Shown here one piece after another: positions 25,382 through 33,652 of a stretch of DNA of 42,311 nucleotides. Made by a program: the position numbers and the translations under genes. Below the pieces are notes generated by a model. It saw nothing but the letters and a program-made list of their open reading frames with translations. It was not told where the DNA came from and did not search any database. Position 1 is the stretch's first letter. Each line of letters starts with the position of its first letter. This DNA comes from Clostridiaceae bacterium AF10-41 (GTDB lineage Bacteria; Bacillota; Clostridia; Clostridiales; Clostridiaceae): assembly GCA_027686065.1 (NCBI GenBank), contig JAQCTH010000032.1:1-42311 (forward strand). The letters are read 5' to 3'.

Positions 25382-26050
25382 ATGTATAATATAATGATAA
25401 TTGATGATAATGAACAACTACAAAATGGAATAGGAAATGTGTTAGTTAGTAATGGATATTCCATTATTAAACCAAGGGAGTTTTGTAATATTTCTTATTT
25501 GGTAAAAGAAAATAATCCGAGTCTTATATTGTTAGATATAAATTTGCCTGAAAGTGATGGGTTTAAAATTTGTACTGAAATAAGAAGTTTTTCAAGAGTT
25601 CCAATTATATTTATAACAAGTAGAGATACTAATATAGATGAATTAATGGGCATAACATTAGGTGGAGATGATTTTATAACTAAGCCTTATAATACTCAAA
25701 TTCTTTTAGCTAGGATAAAATCTCTTTTAAAAAGAACTTATCCAAGTGATGGAATAACAGATATTATTGAACATAATGGAGCTAGAATAAATATTTTATC
25801 AAGCACTGTTGAGCATAATGGTAAAGTCATTGAGCTTACTAAAAATGAATTGAAAATATTACATTACTTATTAAATAATAATGGAAAGATAGTATCTAGA
25901 GTAGATATTATGGAATATCTTTGGGACAGCTCTATGTTTGTAAATGATAATACTCTTACAGTCAATATTGGCAGGATTAGAAGTAAATTTGAGGAGCTTG
26001 GATTAAAAGATTATATAAAAACTAAAAGAGGTCAAGGGTATTTAGTATGA
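25382..26050 (+). CDS. BceR-type response regulator
   Basis: 222-residue OmpR/PhoB-type regulator. The receiver domain has the acidic pair DD (8-9), the phosphoacceptor Asp52 in LLDINLP, and the conserved Lys in ITKPYN. The C-terminal winged helix ends in NTLTVNIGRIRSKFEELG and TKRGQGYLV. The next gene encodes an intramembrane-sensing kinase and then a BceAB-type transporter, which identifies the group. I use ATG 25382, with AAGGA 10 bases upstream; a TTG at 25373 is too close to that site. Its stop overlaps the kinase start by 4 bases. Confidence 0.92.
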   Translation: MYNIMIIDDNEQLQNGIGNVLVSNGYSIIKPREFCNISYLVKENNPSLILLDINLPESDGFKICTEIRSFSRVPIIFITSRDTNIDELMGITLGGDDFITKPYNTQILLARIKSLLKRTYPSDGITDIIEHNGARINILSSTVEHNGKVIELTKNELKILHYLLNNNGKIVSRVDIMEYLWDSSMFVNDNTLTVNIGRIRSKFEELGLKDYIKTKRGQGYLV

Positions 26051-27057
26051 GTTTAGGTGATTTCTTAAAAAGCAGATTTTCAGTGATATTTTTAAACTCA
26101 ATTGGCTTAATCACTTTATTAATTTTTCTTTTTAGCGTAGGAAATACTTTAGATACTTTAAAGGTAATATCTGCTACATGGATAATAGTTTTAGCAATTT
26201 ATTTATTCTTTCAATATAAAAATAGAGAATCATTTTTTAGTGAGCTTTCACAGTGTATAGACAATTTAGATAAAAAGTATTTAATTAGTGAGGTTATTGC
26301 TAAGCCAGTTTATTTAGAAGCAGAACCTTATTATTATTTACTAAAAAAGGCTGGAAAGTCAATGAGAGAAGAAATAAATTCTATTAAAAATGAAAGAAAG
26401 GAATACAAGGAATATATTGAACAGTGGATACATGAGGTTAAAACCCCAATAGCATCTATCAAACTTATAGAAGAAAATAATAAGACAAAGATATCAAGGA
26501 TTGTGCTACAGGAACTTGAGACTTTAGATAGATGTGTAGAGCAGGCCCTGTTTTATGCAAGAAGTGAACAAGTAGAAAAGGATTATTTAATAAAAGAAAT
26601 GGCCTTAGAAAATTGCATAAATAAAGTCATAATAAAAAATAAACAAATATTTATTTTAAATAATATAGATGTAGAAATAGAAAATGTAGATAAAAATGTA
26701 TATTGTGACAGCAAATGGCTTGAGTTCATTTTAAATCAAATTGTAGTTAATGCTAGCAAGTATAGGAATTTAGAAAATCCGAAGGTGAAAATGTATACTG
26801 AGGATGTTAAAAATGGAATTCAACTTATAATAGAAGATAATGGTATTGGGATACCCAAAGCTGAAATAAATAGAGTTTTTGAGAAAGGATTCACAGGCAG
26901 CAGGGGAAGATTAAATAACAAATCTACAGGAATAGGATTATATTTATGTAAAAAGTTATGCGAAAAATTAGGCTTAACAATTCATATAGAATCAGAAGAA
27001 AACTTATATACAAAGGTTCTAATAATATTTCCAAAAGGAAGCTTTGTTATGAAATAG
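26047..27057 (+). CDS. BceS-type intramembrane-sensing histidine kinase
   Basis: 336 residues. Two membrane helices (about 13-31 and 37-56) are joined by only a few outside residues, so it has no sensor domain of its own. BceS-type kinases instead read the state of the partner transporter. The phosphoacceptor His129 lies in QWIHEVKTPIAS. The ATPase domain has NQIVVNASKY, EDNGIGIP and STGIGLYLCKKL. Translationally coupled to the regulator gene through ATGA. Confidence 0.93.
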   Translation: MSLGDFLKSRFSVIFLNSIGLITLLIFLFSVGNTLDTLKVISATWIIVLAIYLFFQYKNRESFFSELSQCIDNLDKKYLISEVIAKPVYLEAEPYYYLLKKAGKSMREEINSIKNERKEYKEYIEQWIHEVKTPIASIKLIEENNKTKISRIVLQELETLDRCVEQALFYARSEQVEKDYLIKEMALENCINKVIIKNKQIFILNNIDVEIENVDKNVYCDSKWLEFILNQIVVNASKYRNLENPKVKMYTEDVKNGIQLIIEDNGIGIPKAEINRVFEKGFTGSRGRLNNKSTGIGLYLCKKLCEKLGLTIHIESEENLYTKVLIIFPKGSFVMK

Positions 27058-27069
27058 ATTTGTATAAAG

Positions 27070-27083
27070 TGACAACATTGTAA
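27070..27083 (+). promoter_or_regulatory. Bce-box, predicted regulator binding site
   Basis: TGACA-ACAT-TGTAA is an exact match to the TNACA-N4-TGTAA pattern described for BceR-like regulators. It lies 69 bases before the ABC ATPase start, in the 94-base gap between the kinase and transporter genes. It predicts a separate, inducible transporter promoter; the -35 and -10 boxes downstream are not clear. Confidence 0.75.
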
Positions 27084-27151
27084 CATTAAAGTAATATTAA
27101 ATCTAATTAGATAGGGTTTAAATGTTGTACAATTCTATTGAGGTGAGATAA

Positions 27152-27919
27152 ATGGAAAAGATATTAAGTATAAAAAACGTTGAAAAATATTATGGAAACA
27201 AAGTAAATGTAGTTAAAGCTGTTGATGATATAACTTTTGACGTATATAAAAGTGAATTTGTAGGGGTCATGGGACCATCTGGATCAGGAAAGACGACGTT
27301 ATTAAATATGATAGCAACAATTGATGATGTTAGTTCTGGCAATATTTATTTGGATGAAGAAGATTTAACTGAAATAAATCAAAAAAACATAGCAAAGTTT
27401 AGAAAGGAAAACTTAGGATTTATATTTCAAGACTTTAATTTATTAGATACACTAACTATTCATGAAAATATAGCTTTAGCACTTACTATAAATAAAACTA
27501 AAAAAAGTGAAATAGATAATAAAGTGTTAAATATAGCAAGAAAAATTGGAATAGAAGATTTACTAGAAAAATACCCTTATGAAGTATCTGGAGGACAAAA
27601 ACAAAGAACTGCTTGTGCAAGGGCATTAGTGACTAATCCTAAACTTATATTAGCTGATGAGCCAACAGGAGCACTTGATTCTAAATCTGCTCAAATGTTA
27701 ATAGAAATGATGTCAAATTTAAATAAAGATTTAGGTGCAACTATATTAATGGTAACTCATGATTCATTTACAGCTAGTTATTGTAATAGGATATTATTTA
27801 TTAAGGATGGTAAAATATTTACAGAACTAGTGAAAGGTGAAGATACACGTAGACAGTTTTTTAATAAAATATTAGATGTAGTGGCATTATTAGGTGGTGA
27901 TGTAAGAGATGTACGTTAA
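27152..27919 (+). CDS. BceA-type ABC transporter ATP-binding protein
   Basis: 255-residue ATPase. Walker A is GPSGSGKTT (41-49), the Q-loop is in IFQDFNLLD (91-99), the signature is VSGGQKQR (145-152), and Walker B is LILADEP (165-171) followed by TGALD. It belongs to the MacB/LolD/BceA class (short spacing, NLLDTLT motif), which powers peptide-antibiotic detoxification. AGGTGAG precedes ATG 27152. It overlaps the permease gene by 11 bases. Confidence 0.94.
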   Translation: MEKILSIKNVEKYYGNKVNVVKAVDDITFDVYKSEFVGVMGPSGSGKTTLLNMIATIDDVSSGNIYLDEEDLTEINQKNIAKFRKENLGFIFQDFNLLDTLTIHENIALALTINKTKKSEIDNKVLNIARKIGIEDLLEKYPYEVSGGQKQRTACARALVTNPKLILADEPTGALDSKSAQMLIEMMSNLNKDLGATILMVTHDSFTASYCNRILFIKDGKIFTELVKGEDTRRQFFNKILDVVALLGGDVRDVR

Positions 27920-29966
27920 ATTAGCCAAAAGTAATGCAAAAAAATCTATTAAGGATTATTTAATTTATTTTATTACAATAACAATATGCGTAAGCTTATT
28001 TTATGCTATTACATCACTTTCAAGTTCAAGTTATGAACTAATTACTGAGGAATCTTATAACTTTAGAAATTTAAAATTAATATTAAAGTATTCAACTTAT
28101 ATAATTACAGCAATGCTTATTTTACTTGTAGCTTATGTAAATAAATACATAATAAGAAGACGTCAAAGAGAGTTTTCAATATATATACTACATGGAATGG
28201 AACAAAAAAATGTGGCATTGATGTTTTTCATTGAAACACTCGTAATTGGAATTTTAGCTATAATATCGGGAATATTTGTGGGGACTTTATTTTCTCAAGT
28301 AATTACAGCTATAGTTTTAATAAGTGCAAAGCAAGAAGTAGCATTTAGCTTTAAGTTATATATGGATACGGTAGGAATTACATTTATATTCTTTATATCT
28401 ATGTTTTGTATAATAGGATTATATAATATTATAGTTTTAAGAAAAATAAAACTTATAGATATGTTAAATGCACATAAGCAAGTTGAGTTTCAATTTAAAA
28501 GAAGTGGGAAAGTTTATAGTGCAATATTTGCATTATCAATAATTTTATATATAATATGTGGCTATTGTACTTTCAAATTAATAAATACAAAAATTGATTA
28601 TAGTATAAAATCTTTAATGTTTATAGCTATATCACTTTTGACTTTTATAATAGGGACTTATGCACTATTTTATTCTATTTCTTATATACTTATACACATA
28701 AAAAATAAGTATATTAATTTTAAGTACGAAGGTACAAATTTATTTTTAATAGGAACACTGGTATCTAAAATAAAGTCAGCTCCAATACTAATGGCTACTA
28801 TAGCAATGACCTTTTTAGGAGCGATGATAAGTTTTATAATTACACTTGTAATGGCTCAGTGGGCTATAGGATATTTAGATATGAGAGTTCCTTATGATGT
28901 AGAAATAAGAAATAATTATAGTAATGGATTTTTAACAGAAAACAATATAACTGATATTAAAGATATACCTCAATTAGATTATAGTGAGATTATAAATTAC
29001 TTAAATGACAAGGATCATGATGTAAATAGTTATTGCGAGGTAGAAAAATATTTTATAAATAAAGATTATTTTTATAGCAAAGATAAAAATAATGTTTCAA
29101 CTATAGCTATAAGTTTAAGTGATTTTAATAAACTAAGAAGTATGCTAGGGTATGATGAAATAGAGCTTAAGGATAATGAGTTTACAACTCAATGGCATAG
29201 TGCAGTCAATGATGAAGAAATAAGTAATTATATTAAAGATTATGCTAATTTGAATGTAAATGGAGAAGAACTAAAACTAAGTGAAAATTCAAATTATAAA
29301 GAATCTATTGGAGAAGGGCTATATGGATCTTACGTAAATAATATTATAATTTTACCAAATAAGGTATGCGATAATCTTACTTTTGCAGAGAAAAACTTTG
29401 TAGCTAATATTAATAATAAAATGAGTTATGAAGAAGCTGATGATTTTCAATATAAGTATGCTAATGAGTGGTTTAGAAAAAGTAATGATGAATTTATAAA
29501 AAAATATGATATATCATCTAGTGTAGTTAGAGTCAGAATAAAATCATCGGAAACTAATAATATCTTAAATATGACTTTAGCTATGAGAATTCTTGGAATA
29601 TATTTAGGTGTAGTATTACTTATGATAAGCTTAACAATTTTATCACTTAGTCAGCTTGCAGATTCCATTGAGCATAAAGATAGATTTAGTGTGCTAAAAA
29701 GATTAGGGGTTGAGGATAAAGAAATTAATAAGATTATATTAAAGCAAATTTCATTATATTTTATAATTCCTATAGCTATAGCCATGGTTGGAGTTATAGT
29801 TTTTATTTATAATTATTATCTGATTTATAAAGATATAATTAGTACCTATATTGGCGATATTACATTTATTTTAAGTATAATTACTGGAATTGTATTGATG
29901 ATTGGAATTTATATATGTTACTTTGGAGGAACATATTATACTTTTAAGAGAAATGTTAATAGTTAA
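27909..29966 (+). CDS. BceB-type ABC permease
   Basis: 685-residue permease with the layout of the BceB family: about ten membrane helices and a large extracellular domain between helices 7 and 8 (about residues 325-555), the part that recognises cell-wall-active peptides such as bacitracin, nisin or mersacidin. The FtsX-like segments lie around residues 60-165 and 565-680. The extracellular domain is acidic and Asn/Tyr-rich. With the kinase and regulator upstream it forms a sensing and resistance module. The actual antibiotic cannot be told from sequence. No clear terminator follows. Confidence 0.93.
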   Translation: MYVKLAKSNAKKSIKDYLIYFITITICVSLFYAITSLSSSSYELITEESYNFRNLKLILKYSTYIITAMLILLVAYVNKYIIRRRQREFSIYILHGMEQKNVALMFFIETLVIGILAIISGIFVGTLFSQVITAIVLISAKQEVAFSFKLYMDTVGITFIFFISMFCIIGLYNIIVLRKIKLIDMLNAHKQVEFQFKRSGKVYSAIFALSIILYIICGYCTFKLINTKIDYSIKSLMFIAISLLTFIIGTYALFYSISYILIHIKNKYINFKYEGTNLFLIGTLVSKIKSAPILMATIAMTFLGAMISFIITLVMAQWAIGYLDMRVPYDVEIRNNYSNGFLTENNITDIKDIPQLDYSEIINYLNDKDHDVNSYCEVEKYFINKDYFYSKDKNNVSTIAISLSDFNKLRSMLGYDEIELKDNEFTTQWHSAVNDEEISNYIKDYANLNVNGEELKLSENSNYKESIGEGLYGSYVNNIIILPNKVCDNLTFAEKNFVANINNKMSYEEADDFQYKYANEWFRKSNDEFIKKYDISSSVVRVRIKSSETNNILNMTLAMRILGIYLGVVLLMISLTILSLSQLADSIEHKDRFSVLKRLGVEDKEINKIILKQISLYFIIPIAIAMVGVIVFIYNYYLIYKDIISTYIGDITFILSIITGIVLMIGIYICYFGGTYYTFKRNVNS

Positions 29967-30140
29967 ATTTATTTGATTATAAATTTATATGAATTTTTAT
30001 ATCAATATTTATTATTAATAAAAAAAGCATAAAATATCACTCATCATGATTCTGAGGATAGTATAATTGATTAAAATAGAAGACAAAGGGTTTTAAAACT
30101 ATTCCTTGTATCTATTAAAATGATAGGAGTGATTATTATA

Positions 30141-30410
30141 ATGGAAAATAATCTTAGATTTTATCAAGAGCATGATATTATGACAGAAATAAAAACCATG
30201 GAAGATATGGTTACCAATATACCAAAGGATATAAAAACTATTATATCTTATGTACAAAATATATTGCTCCATCAACATTGGAGTGAGGCTTATGGAGTGA
30301 AACTTAGTGAATCAAAATATAGACATCGAAACATGGATGATATTGAGTATTATTATTATAATGAAGATGAACTTGTTGCTGATCTTTATATACCTATTAG
30401 TAATTATTAA
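30141..30410 (+). pseudogene. N-terminal fragment of a transglutaminase-like protein
   Basis: 89 residues. HDIMTEIKTMEDMVTNIPKD and the following IISYVQNILLHQHWSEAYGV match, from memory of the family, the N-terminal helical part of a group of bacterial transglutaminase-like proteins that are normally about three times longer. The catalytic Cys-His-Asp core is absent, and the frame ends after an unrelated-looking acidic Tyr-rich tail. I read it as a truncated gene, though a short functional protein is possible. TAGGAGTG lies upstream of ATG 30141; an in-frame ATG at 30120 has no ribosome site. A -10-like TATAAT occurs near 30061. Confidence 0.5.
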
Positions 30411-30425
30411 TATATACAAATAAAG

Positions 30426-30454
30426 AAGGACTTACTATGATAAGGAAGTCCTTT
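30426..30454 (+). terminator. weak hairpin terminator
   Basis: Perfect 8-bp stem AAGGACTT / AAGTCCTT with a 12-base loop, followed by only one further T before AAAC. Likely a weak terminator after the transglutaminase-like fragment. Confidence 0.45.
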
Positions 30455-30606
30455 AAACATATTTTAAGAACAATTCATATTAATAAAGAAATTAACATTA
30501 TATAAAGAAAGAGCAAACAAAACATCTACTTAAAAACTATTATTATAAAAAGTATAATAAAGAGCAATGGTTTAAAAATTATTTATAAGAAATAGGAGAT
30601 AAATAT

Positions 30607-31149
30607 ATGATTTATGTTGCTTTACTAAGAGGAATAAATGTCGGTGGAAAAAATAAAATAGATATGAAATTGTTGAAAGAAACTTTTATACTAGCAGGAA
30701 TGGAATCTGTTATTACATATATTAATTCTGGAAATGTGATTTTTACAGATATGAAACATACAAAGTCAGAAATAGCAGAATTTCTCGAAGAAGCTATATT
30801 TAGAGATTTTCAGTTAAATATTAAAGTATTGATCCGTAGCCAAAATGATTTTGAGCATATGATGAAAATTCTACCAGAATCATGGAAGAATGATAAAACT
30901 ATGAGAAGTGACGTATTATTTTTATGGGAAGAATTCGATAGAGGAACAGTTATTAATGAATTTAAAATTAATAAAGAAGTAGATACTGTTATTTATGTAG
31001 CAGGAGCAATTCTATGGACATTAGATAAAGCAAATATTACGAAAAGTGGGTTAAATAAACTTGTAGGAACTGACTTATATAAAAAAATGACAGTGAGAAA
31101 CGTTAATACTACCCGTAAAATATATGAAATTATGAAAGGGATAGAATAA
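30607..31149 (+). CDS. DUF1697 family protein
   Basis: 180 residues covering the whole DUF1697 family. It begins IYVALLRGINVGGKNKIDM (2-20), followed by GMESVITYINSGNVIFT, and ends with VRNVNTTRKIYEIM. The family has a ferredoxin-like fold, is widespread in bacteria and has no assigned function. ATAGGAGAT precedes the ATG. It stands alone between two hairpins. Confidence 0.92.
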   Translation: MIYVALLRGINVGGKNKIDMKLLKETFILAGMESVITYINSGNVIFTDMKHTKSEIAEFLEEAIFRDFQLNIKVLIRSQNDFEHMMKILPESWKNDKTMRSDVLFLWEEFDRGTVINEFKINKEVDTVIYVAGAILWTLDKANITKSGLNKLVGTDLYKKMTVRNVNTTRKIYEIMKGIE

Positions 31150-31273
31150 CCTGAATTAAAATAACATAGTATATTTATGATAGCTTCTAATAGCATCTTA
31201 TTTATTGTCGAAATGCAAAAGGTTATCATAAGTAAGTAACACGGACATTTAAATTTTTTTCCATAGATAAATT

Positions 31274-31314
31274 AAAAATGATCGTGTATTCAATAGATAA
31301 CACGATCATTTTTT
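31274..31314. terminator. bidirectional rho-independent terminator
   Basis: AAAATGATCGTGT / ACACGATCATTTT stem with an 11 to 12-base loop, A run before and T run after. It lies between the convergent DUF1697 and thioesterase genes and can end both transcripts. Confidence 0.9.
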
Positions 31315-31332
31315 CTCTGTTATATAAAGATA

Positions 31333-32082
31333 TCATTTTTTCTTCCATATTATTTGCAGTTTTGTAAGAAGCAGTCCACTATCACTTGTAATATTATGAA
31401 TTGTATTAATATCGTTATTTTCATTATAAACCACTTCAGATGAAATATGTAGTGTATCTCCATCAGTTGTTTCCTTTTTAAACAATACTTTAATGTTAAA
31501 TAAATTATATTCGGTTAAAATAGTTCTTGGTAGAGTATCCATAGCCATTTCGATATACTTTACATTATTCACATGACCATTAGAGTCAATATCACTATAT
31601 CTAACAGGATAGTTTTTCATGTAATCTGCTTTTTGAATTTTAGGTATATCATCTAAAACAGGTACTTCATCTAATTCTTTTTTAAGACCATATATTTCGC
31701 TTTGTTCAGAGGATATCCTCATAGGACGTCTCTTTTCGAAATCTATCAATATAGCGGTTGAAAAAACTTCTCCCATAACTTTTCCTTCAGAGTTTTTTAT
31801 AGTATTTTGTCTATAACCATAGAATTTTTTTGCACCTAATACCTTAGTTTGAACTTTTATTTCATCTCTTAATTTAGGATATTCATATATAGTTATATCA
31901 TATTTTAGAAGTACCCAAATACAATTATTTTGAGCAAAGCCTTCCTTAGTTTCGCCTAAAGAATCAGATTGAGATATAATAACATCCCATAAGAAATCTC
32001 CTAAAGATGAAAATTTACATTTATGTTCAGAGTCAACATCAAAAAAATTTATTGTATAGCTCTTTTCAAAAATATCATTCAA
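31333..32082 (-). CDS. acyl-ACP thioesterase
   Basis: 249-residue thioesterase of the plant FatA/FatB-like bacterial group, which releases free fatty acids from acyl carrier protein. Two hotdog domains are visible (about 1-130 and 155-249). The second carries the conserved active-site segment DIDSNGHVNNVKYIEM (164-179), with the Asn and His used in catalysis. The N-terminal SYTINFFDVD and the long helix around WDVIISQSDSLG (32-43) fit the first domain. Clostridia use such enzymes to adjust membrane lipid supply. GGAGGG lies about 11 bases before the ATG. It is a single-gene unit ended by the bidirectional terminator. Confidence 0.93.
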   Translation of the reverse strand: MNDIFEKSYTINFFDVDSEHKCKFSSLGDFLWDVIISQSDSLGETKEGFAQNNCIWVLLKYDITIYEYPKLRDEIKVQTKVLGAKKFYGYRQNTIKNSEGKVMGEVFSTAILIDFEKRRPMRISSEQSEIYGLKKELDEVPVLDDIPKIQKADYMKNYPVRYSDIDSNGHVNNVKYIEMAMDTLPRTILTEYNLFNIKVLFKKETTDGDTLHISSEVVYNENNDINTIHNITSDSGLLLTKLQIIWKKK

Positions 32083-32310
32083 TTATAGTCCCTCCTTTTT
32101 AGTTTAAATATGTTTTATATTAAATATTGTATCATAGTTTTAGAAATTTCATATATTTTACAGAAGTCTAGAAGATAAGGGGCTTAATAAATATTCATAA
32201 ATTTTCTTATAAGTACGATAGTTTAAGTATTGCCGATTATTGATTACTTCTTACATATAAGGACTTATCAATCTAAGAAATCATAGAAAATATAGTAATG
32301 CAACCGATGG

Positions 32311-32341
32311 TTGACAAAAAGAAATTATTAGTTGGTAGATA
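32311..32341 (+). promoter_or_regulatory. probable promoter of the XRE pentad-repeat gene
   Basis: TTGACA (32311-32316) with TAGATA (32336-32341) 19 bases on, slightly long spacing. A TATAAT at 32359-32364 lies too close to the start codon for a normal leader. The rest of the 302-base gap at 32083-32384 shows no gene or strong structure. Confidence 0.4.
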
Positions 32342-32384
32342 AAAACAGGTATATTTTGTATAATTTTTAATGGAGGTGAAGAAA

Positions 32385-33224
32385 TTGAAGTTATCGGAAA
32401 AATTACAATTATTAAGAAACAATAATAGGCTATCTCAAGAAGAGCTAGCAGAGAAATTAGGAATATCAAGACAAGCAATTTCAAAATGGGAGTCTGGTAA
32501 ATCAATACCAGATTTAAACAAATTAGTATCGATATCTGAATTATACAATGTAACTATTGATAGTTTAGTTAAGGATACTGATGAAATTTATATCTTAGAC
32601 AGCAATGAAATGAAAATTAGTGAAGAACAAAAATCTGAAAAAGTAGATGATAAAAAAACGCAGTTAGTTATTAATATAAATAGGGGTTATTCAGTAGAAT
32701 ATGAATATAAAAGTAATAAAACATTATTTGGACTACCACTAGTGCATATTAATATTGGTAGTGGATTTAAAAAATCAAGGGGTATAATTTCAATAGGAAA
32801 TATATCATGTGGAATAATATCATTAGGGTTTATATCATATGGAATTTTAAGCTTTGGTTTTATATCTATTGGGCTAATCACATTAGCACTTTTATCAATA
32901 GGATTATTGCTAGCAGTGGGGGTTATTTCTTTTGGGATTTTCTCTATTGGAGCAATATCTGTAGGAATATTTTCTCTAGGAGCAATATCAATAGGAAAAT
33001 ATGCAGTTGGGGCTAGTGCAGTAGCATCAGACATAGCTATAGGTGATTATGCAAGAGCTAATATAGCTATAGGAAATAATGCAGAAGGAACACAATCGAT
33101 TTCTCTACAAACTTCAGCAAGTGATATAAAAAATTTAATAAAGCAAGAATATCCTAATTTAAGTGAGTGGGTTATAAATATAATAGATTTCATTATTAAA
33201 AATATTAGGATAGGAGGAAGATAA
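32385..33224 (+). CDS. XRE-family regulator with membrane-like S-x-G-x-x pentad repeats
   Basis: 279 residues. Residues 3-60 form an XRE helix-turn-helix (LSQEELAEKLGISRQAISKW). A charged linker with KSEKVDDKK follows, then FGLPLVHINIGSG (115-127). Residues 136-211 are built of five-residue units, Ser-hydrophobic-Gly-hydrophobic-hydrophobic, in register at Ser136, 141, 146, 151, 156, 161, 171 and again at Ser182, 187, 192, 197 and 202, with Thr166 substituting once. The strip is uncharged and hydrophobic and could insert in the membrane or form a beta-solenoid. TTG 32385 is chosen because GGAGGTG (32372-32378) stands 6 bases before it; an ATG at 32370 overlaps that site. Confidence 0.85.
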   Translation: MKLSEKLQLLRNNNRLSQEELAEKLGISRQAISKWESGKSIPDLNKLVSISELYNVTIDSLVKDTDEIYILDSNEMKISEEQKSEKVDDKKTQLVININRGYSVEYEYKSNKTLFGLPLVHINIGSGFKKSRGIISIGNISCGIISLGFISYGILSFGFISIGLITLALLSIGLLLAVGVISFGIFSIGAISVGIFSLGAISIGKYAVGASAVASDIAIGDYARANIAIGNNAEGTQSISLQTSASDIKNLIKQEYPNLSEWVINIIDFIIKNIRIGGR

Positions 33225-33299
33225 TATTAGATTATGGTTTGAAGCAAATAACTCAATATATCAGAGAAATAATTTATATTTAAACTACTAGAAGTAACT

Positions 33300-33354
33300 A
33301 TGGGGCTACATCTGAATTTTTGGAAATTATTCAGTATATAGCCTTATTTTTTTA
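33300..33354 (+). terminator. rho-independent terminator
   Basis: Two-part hairpin: outer ATGGGGCT / AGCCTTAT (two G-U pairs), inner CTGAAT / ATTCAG, then seven T. It ends the XRE pentad-repeat gene. The 428-base gap at 33225-33652 holds this terminator and, further on, the three AAAATAGTAC repeats. Confidence 0.82.
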
Positions 33355-33465
33355 TATTATTCAGAATGATATACAATTTTATACGAAATAGTGGATAATA
33401 TAACCATTATATAATCTTACTAATATAAATTAATTATAGATTAATAGTAGCACTTTGAAACTTAG

Positions 33466-33566
33466 AAAATAGTACTTTATGGATAAAATAGTACACTTTT
33501 TATTTTATAAGATTCATTTTTTTTATTTTATGTTAAAATTGTAATACTAAATTTGAAAAATAGTAC
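33466..33566 (+). promoter_or_regulatory. three AAAATAGTAC direct repeats upstream of the sugar-transport operon
   Basis: Exact copies lie at 33466-33475, 33485-33494 and 33557-33566. The first two start 19 bases apart and the third 72 bases later, so all face about the same side of the helix. Direct repeats two turns apart are the usual binding pattern of AraC-type proteins. The AraC-type response regulator at 38657 is the likely user. A TATGTTAAAAT -10-like element lies between copies two and three. No catabolite-repression cre site was recognised. Confidence 0.55.
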
Positions 33567-33652
33567 CATTTAAATCCTTTTAGAAAACATTTACAATGAT
33601 ATTAAACTAGTAGTGAGGACACCTAATTATATAAAATTTATGGAGGGATAAA

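Noticed and set aside
32687..33034. Antisense open frame rich in Pro and Ile
   Set aside because: It is the reverse reading of the Ser-x-Gly pentad repeat of the XRE protein.
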